From Solimonas sp964507195 (GTDB lineage: Bacteria; Pseudomonadota; Gammaproteobacteria; Nevskiales; Nevskiaceae), in the NCBI GenBank assembly GCA_964507195.1, contig CAZDPA010000029.1:1-30418 (forward strand): a DNA stretch of 30,418 bases, given 5' to 3'. Shown here piece by piece: positions 1 to 7,982 of the stretch. The notes beneath the pieces were generated by a model. That model worked only from the letters and a program-made list of their open reading frames with translations, was not told the origin of the DNA and made no database searches. The position numbers and the translations under genes are program-made. How positions within the stretch are numbered: the stretch's first letter is position 1; each line of letters begins with the position of its first letter.

Positions 1-1520
1 AGGATGTTCGCGCCTTCGACCGTGATCGCTACGGGCGCGGACTTGTACGCCGTCGCCATGAAATTGCGCGGGCCTTGCTGGATTGCCTTGCCGGCCATCA
101 CGTCCATGCCGTCGCTGATGATTTTCCGCATCAGTTCGGTCATGTGGTACTTGGCGATCGCGGTGACCACCGACGGCGCGCAGTGATCGACCGCCGAGGC
201 GGTCATGATGCGCATTGCTTCCAGCGTGTACGCATATCCGGCGATGCGGCCGGTGGCTTCCTGCACGCCTTCAAACTTGCCGATCGACACCTTGAACTGG
301 CGGCGGAAGCGGCCGTAGACGCCGGTCGTGCGGTAGGCAGTCTGGCCGGCGGCGGTCGCAAGCGCCGGCAGCGAGATGCCGCGACCCGCGGACAGGCACT
401 CGACCAGCATGCGCCAGCCCTTGCCGGCCATGGCCGGGCCACCGATGATCCAGTCGACCGGAACGAACACGTCGCGACCGTGGATCGTGCCGTTCATGAA
501 GGCTGCGCCCGGATAGTGGCGGCGTCCGATCTGCACGCCCGGATGCCTGGCCGGAATCAGCGCGCAGGTAATGCCGTAGTCGGACTTGCTCTTGTCGCCG
601 AGCAGGCCGTCGGGATCGCGCAGCTTGAACGCGAGGCCGACGACCGTCGCCACCGGGGCCAGCGTGATGTAGCGCTTGGAGAAGTTCAGCTTGATGCCGA
701 GCACCTTCTTGCCGTTGTGCTCGCCATAGCAGACCACGCCGAGATCCGGCATCGCCGTCGCATCCGAACCGACTTCCGGGCCGGTCAGGCCGAAGCACGG
801 AATTTCCTTGCCCGACACCAGACCCGGCAACCACTGATCCTGCTGACCCTTGGTGCCGTAGTGCATCAGCAACTCACCCGGGCCGAGCGAGTTCGGCACC
901 ATCACGGTGACCGCCATCGAAATCGACTTCGTCGCCAGCTTGGTGACGACCGCCGACTGCGCATTGGCTGAAAATCCGAGGCCGCCGAATTCCTTCTTGA
1001 TCAGCATCGCGAGGAATCTGTTCTCGCGGATGTAGGTCCAGACTTCCGGCGGCAGATCCTTGTGCTCGAACTCGATCCGCCAGTCGTCGCACATCTTGCA
1101 CAGCGTCTCGCACTCGTTGTCGAGAAAGGCCTGCTCCTCGGCGGTCAGCGCGGTGTACTTGAAGTCCAGCAGCTTCTGCCAGTCCGGCCGGCCGCGGAAC
1201 ATCTCGGCTTCCCACCAGGTGTCCCCAGCTTCGAGGGCTTCGCGCTCGGTCGACGACATTTCCGGCAGCACTTTCTTGAACGCGGCGAAGATCGGGCCGG
1301 TCAGCACCGCGCGGCGCAGGGGCCGCAGGTTCAGCAGCAGAGCGAGCGCCACGAACAACAGGCCGGCGATGATGAAGGTCGTCGTGCCGATGACACCGCC
1401 GAGGTGCAGCGCCAGCAGCAAGATACCCGCCGCCGCAGTCCATACCAGCAAGGACGCGCCGACATAGGCCAGTCCCCAGGCCACTGACAGAGCGATCAGG
1501 ACGATGCTCAAGGTGATCAT
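1..1520 (-). CDS. fadE: Acyl-CoA dehydrogenase, FadE type (3' end cut by window edge)
   Basis: This gene is open from an ATG at 1520 to the window edge: 506 codons without a stop, so the C-terminus lies outside. GGAG lies about 7 nt before the start. Residues 1-70 form a hydrophobic hairpin of two membrane segments, as in E. coli FadE (about 814 aa), followed by the TWWEAEMF region typical of FadE. Later come VPNSLGPGELLMHYGT, CFGLTGPEVGSDA (flavin/substrate-binding part), WRMLVECLSAGRGISLP and, at the edge, AITVEGANI. By analogy with other acyl-CoA dehydrogenases the Glu of VEGAN, residue 502, is the likely catalytic base. FadE makes the trans-2 double bond of acyl-CoA in the first step of beta-oxidation and passes electrons to the respiratory chain at the inner membrane. 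It lies 137 bp downstream of the prolyl oligopeptidase gene in the same direction. Assignment is firm. Confidence 0.93.
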   Translation of the reverse strand, partial: MITLSIVLIALSVAWGLAYVGASLLVWTAAAGILLLALHLGGVIGTTTFIIAGLLFVALALLLNLRPLRRAVLTGPIFAAFKKVLPEMSSTEREALEAGDTWWEAEMFRGRPDWQKLLDFKYTALTAEEQAFLDNECETLCKMCDDWRIEFEHKDLPPEVWTYIRENRFLAMLIKKEFGGLGFSANAQSAVVTKLATKSISMAVTVMVPNSLGPGELLMHYGTKGQQDQWLPGLVSGKEIPCFGLTGPEVGSDATAMPDLGVVCYGEHNGKKVLGIKLNFSKRYITLAPVATVVGLAFKLRDPDGLLGDKSKSDYGITCALIPARHPGVQIGRRHYPGAAFMNGTIHGRDVFVPVDWIIGGPAMAGKGWRMLVECLSAGRGISLPALATAAGQTAYRTTGVYGRFRRQFKVSIGKFEGVQEATGRIAGYAYTLEAMRIMTASAVDHCAPSVVTAIAKYHMTELMRKIISDGMDVMAGKAIQQGPRNFMATAYKSAPVAITVEGANI

Positions 1521-1657
1521 GAGATTCTCCGACGTAAGGGAGTCGATAACAGGCGAAGCCTAGTCTAACCCCCGCAAGGACCGATCCCGGCGATTTCCTT
1601 GCCCGCAGCGTTCAGCGCGCGGCAACTTCTTATCATGCGGTCCGAATCGCTATCTGC
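1521..1657. other. Spacer between the oligopeptidase gene and fadE
   Basis: The spacer must hold the fadE leader and, if fadE is transcribed separately, its promoter. I see no clear sigma-70 hexamer pair and no convincing terminator for the upstream peptidase gene. A run with GC-rich imperfect self-complementarity around 1600-1625 lacks a T-tract. Confidence 0.4.
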
Positions 1658-3814
1658 TCATTTTGCCGCTTCGCCCACCGTGAACTGCCGCAGGAAGGCC
1701 AGCCGGTCGGCATCTTCTTCAATCAGCTTGCCGACGGGCTTGCCGGCACCATGACCGGCTTTGACGTCGATGCGGATCAGCACTGGCGCGTCGCCGGCCT
1801 GCGCGTGCTGCAGCGCCGCTGCGAACTTGAATGAGTGTCCGGGCACGACGCGGTCGTCGTGATCGGCCGTCGTCACCAATGTCGCCGGATATTTCGTTCC
1901 CTTGCGGACGTTATGCACGGGTGAATACGGATAGAGGAACTCAAAGCCTTCCCTGGTTTCCGCAGTGCCGTAGTCGCCGGCCCAGGCCCAGCCGATCGTG
2001 AACTTGTGATAGCGCAGCATGTCCATCACGCCCACCGCCGGCATGGCAGCGGCGAACAGGCCCGGATGCTGCAGCATCGTCGCGCCGACCAGCAGGCCGC
2101 CATTGGACCGGCCGCTGATCGCGAGATGCTGGCTGCGGGTCCAGCCGTTGCTGATCAGGTATTTGCCGGCGGCGGCAAAGTCGTCGAACACATTCTGCTT
2201 GCGCGCGAGCGTACCCGCCTCATGCCAGGCGCGGCCGTACTCGCCGCCGCCGCGCAGATTGGCCTGCGCATACACGCCGCCCATTTCCATCCAGACCAGG
2301 TTGAAGACCTTGAACTCCGGCATCAGCGATATCTCGAAGCCGCCATAGCCATAGAGGTGGGTCGGATTGTTGTTGTCGCGTTTGAGCCCTTTCCTGTAGC
2401 TGATGAACATCGGGATCCGCGTGCCATCCTGGGACGGATAGAACACCTGTTCGGTGACGTAGTCGGCCGGATCGAAGGCCAGCTTGAGCGCCCGCACCGG
2501 CGCTGATTTACCGCTGCCCAGATCGACGCGGTAATTGGTCTGCGGTTGCGTGAACGTTGTAAAGCCGTAGAACAGTTCGGAATCGCCGGGTTGCGCGCTG
2601 AGCTGCACGCCACCGACTGAGAGATCCGGGATGCTGCCGATGCCGGGCAACGCAATATCGCCGAGCGCCTTGCCGTCGAGATCGAAGCGCAGCAGGCGCG
2701 ACGTCGCGTCGTGCATGTACAGCGCGACGATGCCATCGCCAGCGAACTGTGCGGACTGCAGGGTGTCGGCCTGCTCCGGGACGATGGTCTTCCAGTTCTC
2801 ACGCTGCGGCCTGGCGACGTCAATCGCAATGATCCGGCCACGCTCGACACCGAGCGTCGTGCGGAAGTACAGCAGCGTGCCGCGCGAGCCGATCAGGTCG
2901 TATTCGGCTTCAAACGGTTCGACCAGCACGCTCGCCGGGGCGTCGAGCTTTGGCGCCTGCGGGTCGGCCAGGTCCTTGAGCACGATGCGGTACTCGCTGG
3001 CCGATCCTTTCCAGATCAGGATGACGAGATAGCGGCCGTCGTCGCTGATCTGCGGCTGGAAACCCCACTGCGGCTGCTCCGGCGTTTCAAACACCAGCGT
3101 GTCCTGATCCTGCGGGGTGCCGACGCGGTGGTAGTAGAGCTTCTGATTCGCCAGATCATCGAAAGTACCGGCGGCCTGACCCGCGGGCGGGGCCGGATAG
3201 CGGGAGTAGAAAAAGCCCTTGCTGTCCTTGGTCCAGGTAATCCCGGAGAATTTGATCCGGGTCAGAATTTCGGCGCTGTCCCTGGCATCGGCGACCTTGC
3301 GGACGCGGAATTCGTTCCAGTCGGAGCCGGCGCCGGCGGTGGCATAGGCCAGCCAGCGTCCGTCTGGCGAGACCTTGTAATCGCTCAGTGCGACCGTGCC
3401 GTCTGCGGCGAGCAGATTGGGATCCAGCAGCAGCCGCGGCTGTGCACCGGCGCTGGCCTCAACCCACAGTGCCGACTGGTTCTGCAGGCCGTCATTCTTC
3501 TGGTAGAAGTACTGGCCGGCGACCTTCTCGATCAGTCCGTAACGCTCGAAATTCCATAGCTCGGTCAACCGCTTGCGTGCCTTCTCGCGGTCCGGCAAGG
3601 CGGCCAGCAAGGGCAGGCTGACCGCATTCTGCGCTTCCACCCAGGCGCGCGTCGCGGCGGAGTCGGTGTCCTCCAGCCAGCGGTACGGGTCGGCGACCTT
3701 GGTGCCGAAATAGGTGTCGACCACCGGCCCGCGGACGGTCTCCGGGTAGTCGACGGCAGCGACGGTCTGGCTCATCAGCGACAGCCCCACGGTGAGAAGT
3801 ACCTTGCAGTTCAT
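1658..3814 (-). CDS. Prolyl oligopeptidase family serine peptidase (S9A), exported
   Basis: The 718-aa product starts MNCKVLLTVGLSLMSQTVAA, a Sec signal peptide with likely cleavage just before VDYPE, so it acts in the periplasm or outside. The N-terminal part (about residues 25-430) contains DPYRWLED and has the make-up of the seven-bladed propeller that limits substrates to short peptides. The C-terminal part is an alpha/beta hydrolase. The catalytic triad can be read directly: Ser570 in GRSNGG, Asp653 in DHDDRVVP and His688 in AGHGAGKP, with spacings close to porcine prolyl oligopeptidase (554/641/680). The enzyme cleaves after proline in peptides of up to about 30 residues. AGG lies about 7 nt before the ATG. 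It diverges from the OmpA-like gene across a 179-bp control region. Family is certain; the natural substrates are not known. Confidence 0.95.
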   Translation of the reverse strand: MNCKVLLTVGLSLMSQTVAAVDYPETVRGPVVDTYFGTKVADPYRWLEDTDSAATRAWVEAQNAVSLPLLAALPDREKARKRLTELWNFERYGLIEKVAGQYFYQKNDGLQNQSALWVEASAGAQPRLLLDPNLLAADGTVALSDYKVSPDGRWLAYATAGAGSDWNEFRVRKVADARDSAEILTRIKFSGITWTKDSKGFFYSRYPAPPAGQAAGTFDDLANQKLYYHRVGTPQDQDTLVFETPEQPQWGFQPQISDDGRYLVILIWKGSASEYRIVLKDLADPQAPKLDAPASVLVEPFEAEYDLIGSRGTLLYFRTTLGVERGRIIAIDVARPQRENWKTIVPEQADTLQSAQFAGDGIVALYMHDATSRLLRFDLDGKALGDIALPGIGSIPDLSVGGVQLSAQPGDSELFYGFTTFTQPQTNYRVDLGSGKSAPVRALKLAFDPADYVTEQVFYPSQDGTRIPMFISYRKGLKRDNNNPTHLYGYGGFEISLMPEFKVFNLVWMEMGGVYAQANLRGGGEYGRAWHEAGTLARKQNVFDDFAAAGKYLISNGWTRSQHLAISGRSNGGLLVGATMLQHPGLFAAAMPAVGVMDMLRYHKFTIGWAWAGDYGTAETREGFEFLYPYSPVHNVRKGTKYPATLVTTADHDDRVVPGHSFKFAAALQHAQAGDAPVLIRIDVKAGHGAGKPVGKLIEEDADRLAFLRQFTVGEAAK

Positions 3815-3862
3815 GTTCGACCTGTCCTTGATCAGGTATGCCGGGCGCAGTAGAGTGCTCGG

Positions 3863-3896
3863 CCGGGCGCCAATAAGTTACCAATAAGTTAATTGG
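3863..3896. promoter_or_regulatory. Tandem 11-bp repeat and dyad between divergent genes
   Basis: CCAATAAGTTA occurs twice head to tail at 3870-3880 and 3881-3891. The second copy runs into a dyad, CCAAT-AAGTTA-ATTGG, at 3881-3896. Just before, CCGGGCGC occurs at 3841-3848 and again at 3863-3870. Repeat periods are 11 and 22 bp, that is one and two helical turns, so repeated units lie on one face of the DNA. This is how a cooperative repressor or activator site looks, and it lies between the peptidase start (3814) and the OmpA start (3994). No known regulator consensus was recognised. Confidence 0.45.
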
Positions 3897-3993
3897 AATC
3901 AGCGGTATTGCGGACAAACTTACGGTGATGCGGATGCAAGTTTCAGGCTTGAGCATCGTACAGATCACCAGACAGTTGAAAGAGGGAAATCCT

Positions 3994-5190
3994 ATGAGTC
4001 GGCCGATGAGCAGGTTTGCAAAATCAGTTGCCGTAGCGCTGTTGGCCATTGCCGGTACGTCGGCGCAGGCCAACGACGCGCCGCCGAACTACATCAGCGT
4101 CATGGGCAGCTATGCCTTTGTCGACAGCATCCGCGGCACCGACGATGGCCCAGGCTACCATCTGATCTATGGCAGTCCGATGAGCAAGTACTTCAGCCTG
4201 GAACTCAACACCCTGTTCCACAGGTCGGATCTTTTCAACAGCAACGACTCGAATTACACCTTCGCTGGTGGTCTGGACGTGCGGTATCTCGCCGGCGCGC
4301 CGAGCCTGGGGGCGTTCGTCCTCGGCGGTGTCGGCACGATGTGGGAAGACTTCGTCGGCGATGAAGAAATCTCGCCGTACGCCAATGTCGGCGTCGGCGT
4401 GCAATTCGGCTTCGAACGTCTGCAGTTGCGCGCCGAGGGCCGCTACTACGCGGTCTTCAACAACGATACCTATGGCGACGACAATGTCATCTATGACTCC
4501 CGCGTCAATGTCGGCCTGAACTATTCCTTTGGCGACGACGAAGACCTCGACAGCGATGGCGACGGTATTCTCGACAGCAACGACGCCTGCCCGAATACCC
4601 CGTACGGCGTTGCCGTCGACCCGCGCGGCTGTCCGATGATCGCCCCGATTGCAATCGGCGACAGCGACGGCGACGGCGTACCCGACAACTTCGACCGTTG
4701 CCCCGGCACGCCGGCCGGCATGGCGGTCGAGGCCACAGGCTGCCCGGTCGATGAAGACAACGACGGCGTCCTCAACATCAATGACGACTGCCCGCGCACA
4801 CCGCCGGGCTTCAAGGTCAACGCGCGTGGTTGCGTCGTCGACGAACAGACCGTGATCGTGCTCAAGTCGGTGCACTTCGCCTTCGACTCGGCCGACCTGA
4901 CACGCGAAGCCCGCGTGCTGCTGGATCGCGTGGTCGAAGGCTTGCGCAACCAGCCCAGCCTGCGCATGGCGATTGCCGGTCACACCGACTCGCTCGGAAC
5001 CGAGGCCTACAACCAGGCACTGTCGCTGCGCCGCGCAGATTCGGTACGACGCTTCCTGGTGGATCAAGGCATTGGCAGCGATCGCCTGTTGACCGAAGGC
5101 TTCGGCGAGCTGCGGCCGATTGCCAACAACGAAACCGAAGAAGGTCGTTCGACCAATCGGCGCGTCGAGTTCCGCGCGCTGAAGAACTGA
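3994..5190 (+). CDS. OmpA/OprF-like outer membrane protein with thrombospondin-3 repeats
   Basis: The start is placed at the ATG at 3994, preceded by AGAGGG, rather than at an in-frame ATG at 3925 that would put 23 residues before the signal peptide. The 398-aa product begins MSRPMSRFAKSVAVALLAIA with cleavage after SAQA. Residues about 22-175 alternate as in an eight-strand barrel. Residues about 180-285 hold three acidic calcium-binding thrombospondin-3 type repeats (DSDGDGILD, DSDGDGVPD, DEDNDGVLN), each followed by a C-P and a G-C pair. Residues about 290-398 are an OmpA C-terminal domain with FDSADL, GHTDSLGTEAYN and STNRRVEF, which bind peptidoglycan. Role: outer membrane stability and a possible slow porin, as in OprF. 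A strong terminator follows directly, so the gene is probably monocistronic. Confidence 0.93.
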   Translation: MSRPMSRFAKSVAVALLAIAGTSAQANDAPPNYISVMGSYAFVDSIRGTDDGPGYHLIYGSPMSKYFSLELNTLFHRSDLFNSNDSNYTFAGGLDVRYLAGAPSLGAFVLGGVGTMWEDFVGDEEISPYANVGVGVQFGFERLQLRAEGRYYAVFNNDTYGDDNVIYDSRVNVGLNYSFGDDEDLDSDGDGILDSNDACPNTPYGVAVDPRGCPMIAPIAIGDSDGDGVPDNFDRCPGTPAGMAVEATGCPVDEDNDGVLNINDDCPRTPPGFKVNARGCVVDEQTVIVLKSVHFAFDSADLTREARVLLDRVVEGLRNQPSLRMAIAGHTDSLGTEAYNQALSLRRADSVRRFLVDQGIGSDRLLTEGFGELRPIANNETEEGRSTNRRVEFRALKN

Positions 5191-5214
5191 CCCCGCCATT
5201 GGCGGGGCTTTTTT
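5191..5214 (+). terminator. Rho-independent terminator of the OmpA-like gene
   Basis: CCCCGCC-ATT-GGCGGGG forms a 7-bp GC stem directly after the TGA stop and is followed by CTTTTTT. Confidence 0.93.
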
Positions 5215-5245
5215 GATCCGCTTCTCCCGCTCCCCGCTCATGGGG

Positions 5246-5266
5246 CGCGAGCGACTGAAGCTCGCG
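5246..5266. repeat. Small perfect hairpin between convergent genes
   Basis: CGCGAGC and GCTCGCG are separated by 7 nt. There is no T-tract on either strand, so it is not a classical terminator, although it sits where the leftward patatin transcript should end. Confidence 0.4.
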
Positions 5267-5296
5267 TTGTCCGGGGTGAAGGGGTGAAGCGCACCT

Positions 5297-7078
5297 TTAC
5301 AGCAACAGCTTGTCCTTGATCGGCCGCAGCTGCTCCAGCGCATGGCGGTAGCCACGCTCGACAACCTCGTCGATCCTCTTCCAGTCGAACAGGGCGACCC
5401 CATCCACCGGCATGCGCAGATAGGCATCTGCACGCGCGGCACGCGCAGCCGTGCCGCTTTCGCTGGTCAGCGTCGCAGTGCGGAAAATGATCGACAGCAG
5501 GCGCGGCCTGTCCGGACCACCGCCGAGGCGGAACAGACCTTCAGGGTCGGGACCATCAATGCCGGGTGCGGCAATGCCGCCGGCGGTACTGACATCGGAA
5601 GCAATGATCAGACCGCGATCGAATCCCTGCATGATGTCGGTCGGCAGATTGTTGATGACGCCGCCATCGCAGAGCAGGTCACCCTGATAGACCACAGGCG
5701 GGGCGACTCCAGGNNNNNNNNNNCCCGCCATCCTCGTCGCAACCCACAGGTACAGTGGCCCGCGGTCGTGGATCATCGGTCGGCCGCGCGTGAGGTTGGT
5801 CGACACGCAGAAGAACGGTTTGCGCAGGTCTTCGATCCGCCGCTCTTCGAAAATCACCTGCAGTCGTTTGACGAACTTGCGCCCGCGGATCAGCGCCACC
5901 GTCGGGAAGATGTAGTCGTTGAGCAGGTTGCGGCTGACGAAGGTCTCGCGCGCAATGTGCAGCATCTCGTTATGGTCGTAGCCGCAGGCAATCAGCGCGG
6001 AGAAGAACGCGCCCATGCTGGAGCCGCCGACGATATCGACCGGAATCCCCAGCTCATGCAGCGCACGCATCAGGCCGATGTGGGCGAATCCGCGTGCGCC
6101 ACCACCGCCAAGAACGAGGCCCACACCGCGGCCCGTCAGCTGGCGCGCCATGCTGACGAAGTCGTCGGTCTGTTGCCGCCGCACGAAATAATGGGCGTGC
6201 GCGTTTACATGATCCCGCCATGACGAAAGCGCACCGCAACCTTCGCCGTCCGGCCGGATCATCACCAGGTCCACCGGTGCGCGCGCACCACAGGTTCGCA
6301 ACTCGTCGACAACCGGGCCCGCCACCGGCGAGGTCGTCGCGTCCATGACGATCAGAATGCGGTCGGCCTGACGCATGCAACGCCGCATCCAGGGATCACA
6401 TTCGGCACTGGCGACGTAGATCAGGTACTTCTGCTCGACCTCGATACGGTTGAGATACTCGAGCACGCGGCGGTTGGCTTCACCGTCATCCAGACGGGTC
6501 TGCGCCGCACCGGTGCCCAGTGCGGCATCGATTGCCGCGGCATCGAGTACCGCAGGCGAACAGTACGAAGCCAGCGAGTTGCGCAACTGCTGCGCAACCA
6601 TCTCGGCATCGACCCCCTGACTGGCCGGGATCACCGCGAAGCAGCGCACCTGGCGCTGGTGCTCGAGACGCTGCGCGCGCTGATTCTTGCGCAGGCGCTG
6701 GATGATGACGTGAGTCATTTCCAGCAGCGCCTGCGGATGCTGGCCGATCACCTTGTGCAGATGCACGCTCGGCACCCGCACCAGCAGGCTGTCGCGCACC
6801 GCATGGACCGAGGCCGTCGCCGTCTCGCTCGACAGGGCACTGACCTCACCGATGGGTTCGAGCCGCGCGATCATGCCGGCAACCGTGCCATCCGCAAGCA
6901 CAGCACAGAGGCGCCCGGCGGCAACGATGTAAAGGTGTTCGAGCACAGCGCCACGCTCGATCAGCGTGCGCCCGCTGGGCACTTCGATCATCTCCGCCTG
7001 TTCCGCGAGCGCATCGAGCGCCGCCGCGTTCAGGCGCGCAAACAGCGGACAGTCAGCGAGGATTTCGCGGGGTGTCAT
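5297..7078 (-). CDS. Cyclic-nucleotide-binding domain / patatin-like phospholipase (NTE-like), with assembly gap
   Basis: The product has 593 residues counting the N run as four codons. Residues about 1-130 are a cNMP-binding-like domain (CPLFARLNAAALDALAEQAE, then GRTLIERG and IGEVSAL). Residues about 150-300 form a linker region without a recognised fold. Residues about 315-590 are a patatin hydrolase: glycine-rich oxyanion loop GLVLGGGGARGFAH, nucleophile Ser354 in GGSSMGAF, and catalytic Asp471 in CDGGVINNLP. The architecture matches the neuropathy-target-esterase branch of bacterial patatins, lysophospholipases whose N-terminal domain may sense a nucleotide or merely be structural. The 10-N gap at 5714-5723 falls between RMA and PGVAPP; both flanks stay in frame. 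There is no good Shine-Dalgarno before the ATG. Instead a hairpin ends 3 nt upstream of it. Confidence 0.9.
   Translation of the reverse strand: MTPREILADCPLFARLNAAALDALAEQAEMIEVPSGRTLIERGAVLEHLYIVAAGRLCAVLADGTVAGMIARLEPIGEVSALSSETATASVHAVRDSLLVRVPSVHLHKVIGQHPQALLEMTHVIIQRLRKNQRAQRLEHQRQVRCFAVIPASQGVDAEMVAQQLRNSLASYCSPAVLDAAAIDAALGTGAAQTRLDDGEANRRVLEYLNRIEVEQKYLIYVASAECDPWMRRCMRQADRILIVMDATTSPVAGPVVDELRTCGARAPVDLVMIRPDGEGCGALSSWRDHVNAHAHYFVRRQQTDDFVSMARQLTGRGVGLVLGGGGARGFAHIGLMRALHELGIPVDIVGGSSMGAFFSALIACGYDHNEMLHIARETFVSRNLLNDYIFPTVALIRGRKFVKRLQVIFEERRIEDLRKPFFCVSTNLTRGRPMIHDRGPLYLWVATRMAXXXXPGVAPPVVYQGDLLCDGGVINNLPTDIMQGFDRGLIIASDVSTAGGIAAPGIDGPDPEGLFRLGGGPDRPRLLSIIFRTATLTSESGTAARAARADAYLRMPVDGVALFDWKRIDEVVERGYRHALEQLRPIKDKLLL
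5714..5723. other. Assembly gap (10 N) inside the patatin gene
   Basis: Ten N interrupt the codons between RMA and PGVAPP. Patatins usually have R-x-S-x-x-x-P-G here; the fill gives one residue more than that spacing, so the gap size is probably a fixed filler rather than a measured length. Confidence 0.95.
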
Positions 7079-7081
7079 GGC

Positions 7082-7150
7082 TTATTGATCCGACCACAAT
7101 CTACCTGAGCTTGATTCTGGTACCACCGTGCTGCGTGGCCGGATCAATAA
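7082..7150 (-). promoter_or_regulatory. Long hairpin abutting the patatin start codon
   Basis: The arms at 7082-7097 (TTATTGATCCGACCAC) and 7135-7150 (GTGGCCGGATCAATAA) are complementary over 16 positions with one exception at 7093/7139. On the minus strand that pair is U-G, so the leader RNA of the patatin gene would form an uninterrupted 16-bp stem around a 37-nt loop, whereas the plus-strand RNA would carry an A-C mismatch. The stem ends 3 nt before the ATG at 7078, where the ribosome must bind. Confidence 0.55.
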
Positions 7151-7170
7151 CAATTCATGCTCTGTTATTG
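7145..7170. promoter_or_regulatory. Dyad that overlaps both neighbouring hairpins
   Basis: CAATAACA (7145-7152) and TGTTATTG (7163-7170) are perfectly complementary across a 10-nt spacer. The left arm reuses the end of the 7082-7150 hairpin and the right arm reuses the start of the 7165-7240 hairpin, so this pairing excludes both. As DNA it could equally be a dimeric regulator site between the divergent patatin and DUF1318 genes. Confidence 0.45.
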
Positions 7171-7240
7171 AGGCGGCCTCCACACGTCCCCTCGCGAGCG
7201 CCTGTCCCTGCCTTTGAAGTTCACGGAGCCGCCTCAATGC
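7165..7240. repeat. Second hairpin element of the patatin/DUF1318 intergenic region
   Basis: ATTGAGGCGGC (7167-7177) pairs with GCCGCCTCAAT (7228-7238), and after a one-base bulge CTCC pairs with GGAG. Its outer end, TTATTGA, is the same as that of the hairpin at 7082-7150, and the overall size is similar (76 against 69 bp), so the two could be related copies. Confidence 0.45.
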
Positions 7241-7365
7241 AGTCTAGCAGCCCCCTGATGCAACGCGATGCAAGCGGCTTCCCGGCGTATCCACCTGTCA
7301 TCGGCGTCAGTAGCCATGCACTTTATACTTCAGGCCGTCCACCTCGTCCTTTGCTGGAGTTTGTC

Positions 7366-7902
7366 ATGTCTCTTTTGCACACCGGCCGGCTAGGGCCGCT
7401 GTTGCTGGCCGCCACGGCATTGGTGGCCTGTGCAGCGGTTCCCCTGGTTTTTCCTGCCGCCGAAGTCGAGGCGCTCGCCGACCGCAGCATTGCAGAGATC
7501 CGCGGCCTCGCCATGCCCATGCCGCCGCAGCCGCTGCAAAGCATCGATGCACCGCTGCTGGATGCAGCGTCGCTGGAAGTGAACCGGCTGAAGACCCAGA
7601 TGGCGCGCCGCTTCGTCGATCTCGGCCCATTGCTCGACAGCGGCGCCGTCGGCCTGGGCGCGGATGGCTATATCGCGGTCCACGACGTAGAGGCGGTTCC
7701 GCCCGAGGGCCGCAATGCCCTGCGCACGGTGGTCGCCAACGAGAATGCCGACCGCGCAGCGCTGTACCGCGAGATTGCGGTCGCCAACGACCATAAGAAA
7801 TGGACCGGTGAAATCCGCAGCGTCTTCGCCAACCGCTGGATCGCCCTGGCGAAGCCAGGCTGGTGGTATCAGGATGCCAACAACAGCTGGAAACAGAGGT
7901 GA
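7366..7902 (+). CDS. DUF1318 (YdbL-like) lipoprotein
   Basis: The 178-aa product begins at the ATG at 7366, with GGAG six nt upstream; the longer in-frame reading from 7072 would cross the structured intergenic region and is rejected. The N-terminus MSLLHTGRLGPLLLAATALVAC is a lipoprotein signal with lipobox LVAC (Cys22) and Ala at +2, which suggests outer membrane sorting. The last 55 residues (NADRAALYREIA through GWWYQDANNSW) match the DUF1318 pattern seen in E. coli YdbL. YdbL is encoded beside YdbH/YnbE envelope genes in enterobacteria; no such partners are here. Residues about 40-110 contain proline-rich and helical stretches that I do not recognise. TATACT at 7324-7329 could be the -10 element. 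A bidirectional terminator follows after an N gap. Confidence 0.82.
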   Translation: MSLLHTGRLGPLLLAATALVACAAVPLVFPAAEVEALADRSIAEIRGLAMPMPPQPLQSIDAPLLDAASLEVNRLKTQMARRFVDLGPLLDSGAVGLGADGYIAVHDVEAVPPEGRNALRTVVANENADRAALYREIAVANDHKKWTGEIRSVFANRWIALAKPGWWYQDANNSWKQR

Positions 7903-7921
7903 AATACTGACTCTGTGCAAC

Positions 7922-7931
7922 NNNNNNNNNN
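7922..7931. other. Assembly gap (10 N) between convergent genes
   Basis: Ten N lie just left of the terminator hairpin, 19 nt after the DUF1318 stop codon. No coding sequence is interrupted. Confidence 0.95.
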
Positions 7932-7936
7932 CACAC

Positions 7937-7966
7937 AAAAAAGGCAGCGCGAGCGCTGCCTTTTTT
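7937..7966. terminator. Bidirectional terminator between DUF1318 and M2 peptidase genes
   Basis: A6, then GGCAGCG-CGAG-CGCTGCC, then T6: a 7-bp GC stem with a tetraloop and symmetric A/T tracts, serving the rightward lipoprotein gene and the leftward peptidase gene. Confidence 0.9.
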
Positions 7967-7982
7967 GTGGCCTGAACCTTGA

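Noticed and set aside
75..971. 298-codon plus-strand frame over fadE
   Set aside because: The minus strand encodes FadE continuously through this region with conserved motifs.
4540..4860. Repeated acidic segments considered as a CRISPR-like or tandem DNA repeat
   Set aside because: The repetition is at protein level (thrombospondin-3 calcium-binding repeats) with diverged codons, not identical DNA units.
4024..5442. 472-codon antisense frame over the OmpA-like gene
   Set aside because: Val/Asp/Ala-rich complement of the acidic repeats; it crosses a strong terminator and has no motif.
7072..7365. 98-codon N-terminal extension of the DUF1318 protein
   Set aside because: It crosses the structured intergenic region, lacks a ribosome site and would bury the lipoprotein signal.
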